Source: Verrucomicrobiia bacterium
GTDB taxonomy: Bacteria; Verrucomicrobiota; Verrucomicrobiia; Verrucomicrobiales; Akkermansiaceae
Assembly: GCA_030431475.1 (NCBI GenBank)
Contig: JAUIJD010000043.1
Location: 1 to 38,011, forward strand
DNA length: 38,011 nt
Direction of reading: 5' to 3'
Shown here: positions 33,035 through 38,011 of the stretch, piece by piece
Numbering within the stretch: position 1 is the first letter of the stretch
Layout of the letters: each line of letters begins with the position of its first letter
Program-made: the position numbers and the translations under genes
The notes under the pieces: generated by a model
Databases searched by the model: none
Told to the model about the DNA's origin: nothing
What the model saw: only the letters and a program-made list of their open reading frames with translations

Positions 33035-35182
33035 ATGTCGGACAAACCCATCGATCTGCCCCGGGTTTCCCGGGTGGATCCCTTCCTCGGCACGGCCGAG
33101 TCGGAGCTGCCGGACCCGGTCGGAATCGCGGGTAGCTGGTGGCGGCCCAAGCCCCCGGTGGGCAACACCCATCCCGGCGCCACGCTGCCCTTCGGCATGG
33201 TGTCGGCCTGTGCGTACTCGGGGGCCTACGTCACCGGCTACGGACGCTACGGGCTGTCGCTCGACGGGGGGCCGCCCCCGGTCGCGTTCGAGAAGCATGA
33301 GGCGCTCGGCATCGCGCACTTCCAGCAGAGCGGGACCGGGCGGATCCGCAGCTACTACAACTACCTGTTGACGACCCCGCTCGGACCGGAGGGTCTCGAG
33401 GGTCGGGCGGAGCGTCGCCTGCTGACCGACGAGAGGGCATGGCCGGGCTACTACGCGGGACGTATCGACGACGTCGGCTTCGAGCTGACGGCCCTGCCCA
33501 AAGGGATGCTCCACCGCTACCGGTTTCCGGAAGGCCGGAGCGCGGAGGTGGCGGTCGAGCTCTCCGCCGGGGGGCTGCGGATCGATGGCATGGAGGCCTA
33601 TCCCCAGGGGGGCGCCTGGAAGATCACCGGCGAAGGGGCGGTCGAGGGGCATGTCGTGATGGAAGGGATCCCGGTTCATTTCCACTGCTCGGCCCCCGGC
33701 GCCGAGGCCTACCTGTGGGAAGACGAGGAGGCGATCGACGGGGACGGCTACGAGGTCACCCTGGAGGTGCAGAAACGTCAGGCGACCTTCGGTTTCGCGT
33801 TCCGGGGCGAGGGCCGGGAGATCGAGCTGTGCTTCGGGTTCTCGCTGCGTGAGACGGATCGTTGCCGGGCGACGGTCGCGTCGGCCCCGTCCTTCGGGGA
33901 AGCCGTTCGGGGAGCCGCCGAACGTTGGGAGAAGGAACTCTCGGCGATCGAGGTGGAAGGCGGCACGGACACCCAGCACGAAGTCTTCGAGACGGCGTTC
34001 TACCATTCGCTGATCAAGCCGGCGGACTTCCTCGATGAGAATCCGTTCAGCCGCGAGCCGGGACCCTTTTTCCTCGATCTCTCGACCCTCTGGGACCTCT
34101 ACAAGACACAGCTGCCGCTGATGATGAGCCTGTGGCCGGAGCGCGGTGCCGCCTTCGTCGAGTTCCTCTGCGAGGTGGCCCAGAGGGAGGGTGTCTTCCC
34201 CGTGAGCTACCTGATGGACAACGCGCCCGACCGCTTCACCAAGCAGGCCAGTGGGCTGTGCCACGCGATCCTCGAGGACGCACGGATCCGCGGCATCGAG
34301 GGCGACTGGGACCGGGTGCTCTCGCTGCTGTGGCGGACCAGTCAGAGCGGGAAGGGCCGGAAGAGCCGCTTCGGCGAATACGGGCGCAGCGGCGTGGTCG
34401 ACCCGCTCTCGCACACGCTCGACATTTCCTATGCCCACTACTGCATGGCGCGGATGGCGCGCGGGGTGGGTCACCAGCTGATCCACGACCGCGCCAGCGT
34501 GCTTTCCCAGCACTGGGCCAAGGCCTTCGACGACGACACCGGGTTGCTGCGCGAGGATTCGACCTACTACGAGGGGGAGAACTGGAACTACTCGTTCCGG
34601 CTGCTTCACGACATGAAGGGGCGCATTCGCCTGGCCCGAGGGGAGCGCCGCTTCGTCGCGTTGCTCGACCGTTTCTTCGGCTTCGACGAGCCCGAGCACC
34701 GTGAGCGGGTGTTCCGCTTCGAGGGGCTGAACAATGAGCCCGACATGGAGGCACCCTACGCCTACCTCTACGCCGGGCGTCACGACCGGACGGCGCACGT
34801 CGTTCGTCGCGTGATGGATTGCCAGTTCACCACCGGACCGGGAGGTCTCCCGGGCAACGACGACTCGGGCGGGCTTTCATCATGGCTGGTCTGGAGTGCG
34901 ACCGGGTTGTTTCCGGTGTGCGGTCAGCCGGTGATGCTGATCGGCAGCCCGTGGTTTGAACGAGCGACCTACCACCTGCCCGGCGGGGACTTCACCGTGG
35001 TGGCCGACGGCAACGGGCCGGAGCGCTTCCACGTGCGGAAGGCATTCCTGAACGGCGAGCCGCTCGACCGCTGCTGGTTGAAGATGGAGGAGTTCCTGGG
35101 GGGCGGCGAACTGCGCCTGGAGATGGACGGAAATCCGCACGGGTTTGCCGCCGATTCGCGGCCGCCGAGCTACTCTCCATGA
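33035..35182 (+). CDS. GH92 family alpha-mannosidase, apparently cytosolic
   Basis: A 715-residue Ca2+-dependent exo-alpha-mannosidase of family GH92. Marks: RVDPFLGTAE and GNTHPGATLPFGMVSACAYS (N-terminal sandwich), ETAFYHSLIKP, TLWDLYKTQLPLM, STYYEGENWNYSF with E513 as candidate general acid, LNNEPDMEAPYAYLYAG, and GGLPGNDDSGGLSSWLVWSA with N608-D609-D610 of the catalytic base loop. Length fits the family. Unlike most members it has no signal peptide (MSDKPIDLPRVSRVD), which points to cytosolic processing of imported mannosides or turnover of an internal glycan. It is divergent from the SNF2 gene and followed by a glycosyltransferase. Confidence 0.92.
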   Translation: MSDKPIDLPRVSRVDPFLGTAESELPDPVGIAGSWWRPKPPVGNTHPGATLPFGMVSACAYSGAYVTGYGRYGLSLDGGPPPVAFEKHEALGIAHFQQSGTGRIRSYYNYLLTTPLGPEGLEGRAERRLLTDERAWPGYYAGRIDDVGFELTALPKGMLHRYRFPEGRSAEVAVELSAGGLRIDGMEAYPQGGAWKITGEGAVEGHVVMEGIPVHFHCSAPGAEAYLWEDEEAIDGDGYEVTLEVQKRQATFGFAFRGEGREIELCFGFSLRETDRCRATVASAPSFGEAVRGAAERWEKELSAIEVEGGTDTQHEVFETAFYHSLIKPADFLDENPFSREPGPFFLDLSTLWDLYKTQLPLMMSLWPERGAAFVEFLCEVAQREGVFPVSYLMDNAPDRFTKQASGLCHAILEDARIRGIEGDWDRVLSLLWRTSQSGKGRKSRFGEYGRSGVVDPLSHTLDISYAHYCMARMARGVGHQLIHDRASVLSQHWAKAFDDDTGLLREDSTYYEGENWNYSFRLLHDMKGRIRLARGERRFVALLDRFFGFDEPEHRERVFRFEGLNNEPDMEAPYAYLYAGRHDRTAHVVRRVMDCQFTTGPGGLPGNDDSGGLSSWLVWSATGLFPVCGQPVMLIGSPWFERATYHLPGGDFTVVADGNGPERFHVRKAFLNGEPLDRCWLKMEEFLGGGELRLEMDGNPHGFAADSRPPSYSP

Positions 35183-35186
35183 TTCC

Positions 35187-35205
35187 GTTTCGAAATTGTC
35201 GAAAC
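35187..35205. promoter_or_regulatory. Palindrome upstream of the glycosyltransferase promoter
   Basis: GTTTCG and CGAAAC flank a 7-nt centre (GTTTCGAAATTGTCGAAAC). It starts 4 bases after the GH92 stop and 14 bases upstream of the candidate sigma-54 promoter. No T tract follows, so an operator or activator site is as likely as a terminator. Confidence 0.4.
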
Positions 35206-35219
35206 GCCCCGCCGCAGGC

Positions 35220-35234
35220 TGGCACGGAATCTGC
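35220..35234 (+). promoter_or_regulatory. Candidate sigma-54 promoter
   Basis: TGGCAC GGAAT CTGC matches the -24/-12 consensus TGGCAC-N5-TTGC with a single mismatch and exact GG-GC spacing. It is correctly oriented, 34 bases upstream of the glycosyltransferase start at 35269. Confidence 0.5.
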
Positions 35235-35268
35235 CTCTTGAGGGTTTTTCACTGAACGACCTGAATCA

Positions 35269-36567
35269 ATGGAGATCGACCCGTCCGCCCAGAAAGTCCG
35301 CAGCGCTGTTTTCCTCGTCCGTGCCGATCCCATCATCTGTGGTCATTCGACCGAGGCGCGGAATCTGGCCGAGGCGGCGGTGGCGATGGGGCTCGAGGAC
35401 GTCCGGATCGTTTCCTACCCGCTGGAGACGCTGCAGAACAGCTCCCTGCCGCTGAAGCCGATCGAAACCGTGAGCCCGTACTCCGAGGGGATCACGGTCG
35501 ACCGCCCCGAGCCGCTCGGCGACTACAAGGTGCTGGACGGTCGCCTGACGCTCGGGATCGGGGGGCACCTGGTCGACCTCCTGCATCGCTTGCCGGGACG
35601 CACCTTGCTGATGGATCTTTATCTCGTGCCGCACGGCATGATGGTCCGCCAGGCGGTGAACAGCTTCCAGAACTGCGGGCTGGGATCGTCGGTCTTCACG
35701 GTCGGTGAAGCGGTCGGGTCGGACATCACCAACGTCGTCAACAACGCGCTCGCCGAAGGCCGCCTGGGGGCGGCGCAGATGGTGCTTTCGAACTTCCTCG
35801 AGCACGATCATCCCGTGGCGGTGAGCCAGTTCACCAAGGATCTCATTCTCGAGGCCGGCCGCCGGGTGGATGCCAAGCTCGGCACCCGCTTCACCGGCCA
35901 GCTCGAGCGGCGGGTCGGGATCAGCTTTCCGGCGATCGATACCGACGCCTACCTCCAGCTCGACCAGCAGCCCGAACTCGTCGACCGGGTGCTCGAGTCC
36001 CGGGGGCTCGAGCGTGACGGCTACGTGATGTTCCTCTCACGCATCGCGCCGGCGAAGGGCGTGGATGATCTCATCGAGGCGTGGCGGACCTGCTCGCTGC
36101 GCGGCAGGAAGCAGCTGATCATCTGCGGCAACGGACCGGCCAAGGAGGAGGTGCAGAAGCTGGCCGCCGAGTTCGGCGACATCCGGGTGCTCGACGACGT
36201 CAGCGACTCCGAGAAGGGCGCCCTCATGAATGGCTGCTTCGCCTGGTGCCTGCCGAGCAAGCCCCGTCCGGAGTTCGTCGAGACCTTCGGCATTGCCGTT
36301 GCCGAGAAGATGCTGGCCGGCGGTCTGGGGCCGGTCATCACCACCAACACCGGGGGGATTCCCGAAGCCAGCGGCGGGCACTGCCTGGTGCACGAAGCGG
36401 GCAACGTCGACGCCCTGCGCGGGTGCCTCGACCGGGTCGGCAGCATGACGCTTTCCCAGCGTCGCCATCTCGCGACCGAGGCGCGGACCTTCGCCATGCG
36501 TTTCGACCGGCTCAACATCCTCGCCAAGCTTCTCGAGGCGGCCGGCGAATCGATGCGCGCGGCCTGA
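35269..36567 (+). CDS. GT4-type (GT-B fold) glycosyltransferase
   Basis: A 432-residue retaining GT-B enzyme. The C-terminal nucleotide-sugar domain has GYVMFLSRIAPAKGVDDLIE, KQLIICGNGPAKEEV, and the E-x7-E motif E338-TFGIAVA-E346 followed by GPVITTNTGGIPEASGG. The N-terminal acceptor domain starts RSAVFLVRADPIICGHSTEA, with IGGHLVDLLHRLPGRTLLMD and the conserved-looking LVPHGMM. No signal peptide or membrane segment. Donor and acceptor are unknown; a mannose or glucose transfer would suit the adjacent alpha-mannosidase but is unproven. There is no ribosome site before the ATG. A candidate sigma-54 promoter and palindrome lie upstream, and a palindromic arm begins 5 bases after the stop. Confidence 0.9.
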   Translation: MEIDPSAQKVRSAVFLVRADPIICGHSTEARNLAEAAVAMGLEDVRIVSYPLETLQNSSLPLKPIETVSPYSEGITVDRPEPLGDYKVLDGRLTLGIGGHLVDLLHRLPGRTLLMDLYLVPHGMMVRQAVNSFQNCGLGSSVFTVGEAVGSDITNVVNNALAEGRLGAAQMVLSNFLEHDHPVAVSQFTKDLILEAGRRVDAKLGTRFTGQLERRVGISFPAIDTDAYLQLDQQPELVDRVLESRGLERDGYVMFLSRIAPAKGVDDLIEAWRTCSLRGRKQLIICGNGPAKEEVQKLAAEFGDIRVLDDVSDSEKGALMNGCFAWCLPSKPRPEFVETFGIAVAEKMLAGGLGPVITTNTGGIPEASGGHCLVHEAGNVDALRGCLDRVGSMTLSQRRHLATEARTFAMRFDRLNILAKLLEAAGESMRAA

Positions 36568-36572
36568 CGGTG

Positions 36573-36592
36573 GGAGCGCCCGGCGTCGGGCG
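36573..36592 (+). repeat. GGAG-hairpin arm after the glycosyltransferase gene
   Basis: GGAGC is followed by a hairpin (CGCCCG GCGT CGGGCG overlapping the foot, 6-bp stem, 4-nt loop), 5 bases after the stop at 36567. No mirror arm is evident. It may also serve as a terminator. The remaining 36593-36699 sequence shows no feature. Confidence 0.6.
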
Positions 36593-36699
36593 GGATTTTC
36601 ATTGCGGGCGGGGTTCGCGATGGAAGACTCCCGGGTCGTGAATGACCGAACCCATGCCGGCTCCTCCGCCGGCCCCATCCCTGTCCGCCCCGCCACTCC

Positions 36700-37785
36700 A
36701 TGACGCTGCTCGTCACCTACGTACTGATCGCGCTGGGGTTCTCGTTTCTCTGCTCGGTGCTCGAAGCCACGTTGCTGAGCCTCAGCCCCACCACCATCGA
36801 GGCCTCCCGGCGAAACGGGGCGAAGTGGGCGGTGGCGATGGCCCGTCTGAAGGAGGACATCGATCGTCCGCTCTCCGCCATCCTCACCCTCAACACCATC
36901 GCCCACACCATGGGCGCGGCGGGGGCCGGCGCGCAGTATGCGAAGGAGTTCGGGGCCGGAACCGAAGCGATCTTCGCCGGGGTCCTGACCTTTGCGATCC
37001 TCATCTTCACCGAGATCATCCCGAAGACACTCGGCGCGCGTTTCGCGCTGCAGCTCGCGCCGGCGACCGCATGGTTCCTGCCGAAGTTGCAGTGGATTCT
37101 TGCGCCTCTGGTGTGGCTGTGCGGTCAGGTGACGAAACTCGTGACCCTTGGCCGGGCGAGCGCCCGGCCGATGCACCGGGAGGAGCTTCTGGCCGTGGCC
37201 CGTCTCGGGGAGGAGCACGGTGAGCTCAAGAGCAGCGAGACGACCATCGTCCGCAACATCCTCCAGCTCGGCGAGGTGTCGGTGAGTGACATCATGACCC
37301 CGCGGCCGGTGATGTTCATCCTGCCCAGCGAGCTGCCGATCTCGGAGTTTGCCGCCGAAATCGACGGCAAGCCCTTCTCGCGAATCCCGATCACCGGTGG
37401 AGATGCCGATGAGGTGGAGGGCATGGTGCTCCGGTCCGAGGTGCTTCTGGCCGCGGTCAAGGGACAGGCCGGAACGCTCGAGGACCTGAAGCGACCGGCC
37501 CAGGCGGTGCCCAGCACCGTGCATGTCGACCGCCTGTTCGAAACGATGCTCTCCGAGAGCCATCACCTCATGCTGGTCGAGGACGAGTTCGGCACCACCG
37601 TCGGGCTCGTCACGCTCGAGGACGTGCTCGAAACCGTCGTGGGCGTCGAGATTGTCGACGAGCACGACCAGGTCGCCGACCTGCAGGTGCTGGCCCGCCG
37701 GCTGTGGAAGGACCGGGCCACCCGCATGGGGCTTTCCACCGAGTTTGACGTCAGTGCCGGGCCTGGCACGAAAGCTGCGGATTGA
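36700..37785 (+). CDS. CNNM/CorC-like membrane protein with CBS pair
   Basis: A 361-residue member of the CNNM transporter (DUF21) family. Residues 1-150 hold the membrane domain: helices at about 3-25, 60-78, 90-110 and 122-142, with the signature FTEIIPKTLGARFAL (103-117). A CBS pair covers about 195-320 (SVSDIMTPRPVMF, LVEDEFGTTVGLVTLEDVLE). The C-terminal CorC_HlyC domain found in many relatives is missing; the protein ends soon after the CBS pair in a short basic and disordered tail. Family members are linked to Mg2+ efflux or homeostasis with nucleotide sensing by CBS. Start ATG 36700; an upstream frame at 36643 is out of frame and proline-rich noise. Confidence 0.9.
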   Translation: MTLLVTYVLIALGFSFLCSVLEATLLSLSPTTIEASRRNGAKWAVAMARLKEDIDRPLSAILTLNTIAHTMGAAGAGAQYAKEFGAGTEAIFAGVLTFAILIFTEIIPKTLGARFALQLAPATAWFLPKLQWILAPLVWLCGQVTKLVTLGRASARPMHREELLAVARLGEEHGELKSSETTIVRNILQLGEVSVSDIMTPRPVMFILPSELPISEFAAEIDGKPFSRIPITGGDADEVEGMVLRSEVLLAAVKGQAGTLEDLKRPAQAVPSTVHVDRLFETMLSESHHLMLVEDEFGTTVGLVTLEDVLETVVGVEIVDEHDQVADLQVLARRLWKDRATRMGLSTEFDVSAGPGTKAAD

Positions 37786-37853
37786 TTCGGAGATTCGAAA
37801 CGATGGTTCCGGGGCCGTGCGGCGGGCATCCGGCGGCTCTGGAAGATTTCCTA

Positions 37854-37900
37854 AAAAACTTCTCGAAAGGTATTGACCGGGGGATGGCGGCATGTAGTTT
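37854..37900 (+). promoter_or_regulatory. Candidate strong promoter at the window edge
   Basis: An A-rich element (AAAAACTTCTCGAAA, 37854-37868) precedes TTGACC (37873-37878), a 16-nt spacer, TAGTTT (37895-37900) and a C/G-only discriminator (CCCCCCCGCCGCGC). The layout of UP-like element, -35, -10 and GC-rich discriminator is typical of stable-RNA promoters. No rRNA, tRNA or CDS is recognisable in the remaining 111 bases, so the transcript's identity lies outside the window. The A-rich element resembles the one at 20243-20257. Confidence 0.45.
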
Positions 37901-38011
37901 CCCCCCCGCCGCGCTTCCGGGTGCGGCGCGAGAGACTGAGAGTCGATCGGAGCTTCGTTACCTGCCTAAGGGTGAATGGACGGTCTGATCGGCTTTTTCG
38001 TCCCCTCGCGA

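Noticed and set aside
32935-33198. N-terminal extension of the SNF2 protein
   Set aside because: The extension is antisense to the GH92 start and translates a palindromic repeat; ATG 32934 is in the proper intergenic position.
36642-37223. Frame starting at ATG 36643 upstream of the CNNM gene
   Set aside because: Out of frame with the CNNM protein, proline-rich then Arg/His-rich, and it overlaps clear membrane-helix coding sequence.
37901-38011. tRNA or rRNA gene at the right edge
   Set aside because: No cloverleaf, no 16S 5' sequence and no anti-Shine-Dalgarno region could be recognised in the last 111 bases.

Overview
The window is GC-rich, densely coded bacterial chromosome. Its gene content points to the Verrucomicrobia, probably the Verrucomicrobiales: many exported sulfatases and glycoside hydrolases, an ECF sigma factor paired with a membrane VWA protein, SWIM-SNF2 and UvrD-like helicases, exported thioredoxin-like proteins, and a protein with the C-terminal 'WNG...LLEES...GW...RRFFRL' tail common in that phylum. 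This placement is inference; there is no rRNA here to confirm it. No tRNA, rRNA, CRISPR array, prophage or complete insertion sequence was seen.

Layout. 1-1.6 kb: 3' end of katG, its terminator, and a small four-helix membrane protein. 1.6-11.5 kb: a carbohydrate and sulfate-ester degradation block with two exported sulfatases, a GH29 alpha-L-fucosidase with a C-terminal beta-sandwich module, a GH43 enzyme with an N-terminal laminin-G/DUF1080-like module, an exported glutathione peroxidase, a lipoprotein, an exported coiled-coil protein and an exported protein built of three internal repeats. The set suits a sulfated, fucose-containing polysaccharide. 11.8-16.9 kb: leuS, an SRPBCC/GyrI-like protein and a tandem pair of exported thioredoxin-like proteins. 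17.0-20.3 kb: a tight plus-strand operon (rdgB, DUF3592 membrane protein, arrestin-like protein, P-loop NTPase) in which every junction is a 4-nt stop/start overlap. 20.3-25.0 kb: an NlpC/P60-like lipoprotein, a small helical protein, a CDF metal transporter, and the ECF sigma/VWA pair. 25.1-29.3 kb: a minus-strand cassette of a SANT/Myb-like DNA-binding protein, a UPF1/DNA2-like SF1 helicase and a UvrD-like SF1 helicase. 29.5-30.2 kb: a VapBC-type toxin-antitoxin pair. 30.3-36.6 kb: a SWIM-SNF2 helicase, divergent from a GH92 alpha-mannosidase, then a GT4 glycosyltransferase behind a candidate sigma-54 promoter. 36.7-38.0 kb: a CNNM/CBS membrane protein and a promoter-like element at the window edge.

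The most unusual feature is a dispersed family of palindromes. Each arm is a GGAG-like foot plus a hairpin of about 7 bp with a 4-nt loop, and several occur as head-to-head pairs forming a larger palindrome. Arm sequences differ completely between copies but match within each pair, and three spacers share a GTGCC core. Copies sit at or inside stop codons (leuS, CDF, SNF2, SRPBCC, GT4). Two palindromes lie in frame inside leuS itself, and one of those shows compensatory changes that preserve its small hairpins. The architecture resembles REP/BIME elements mobilised by RAYT transposases, but no transposase is present here.
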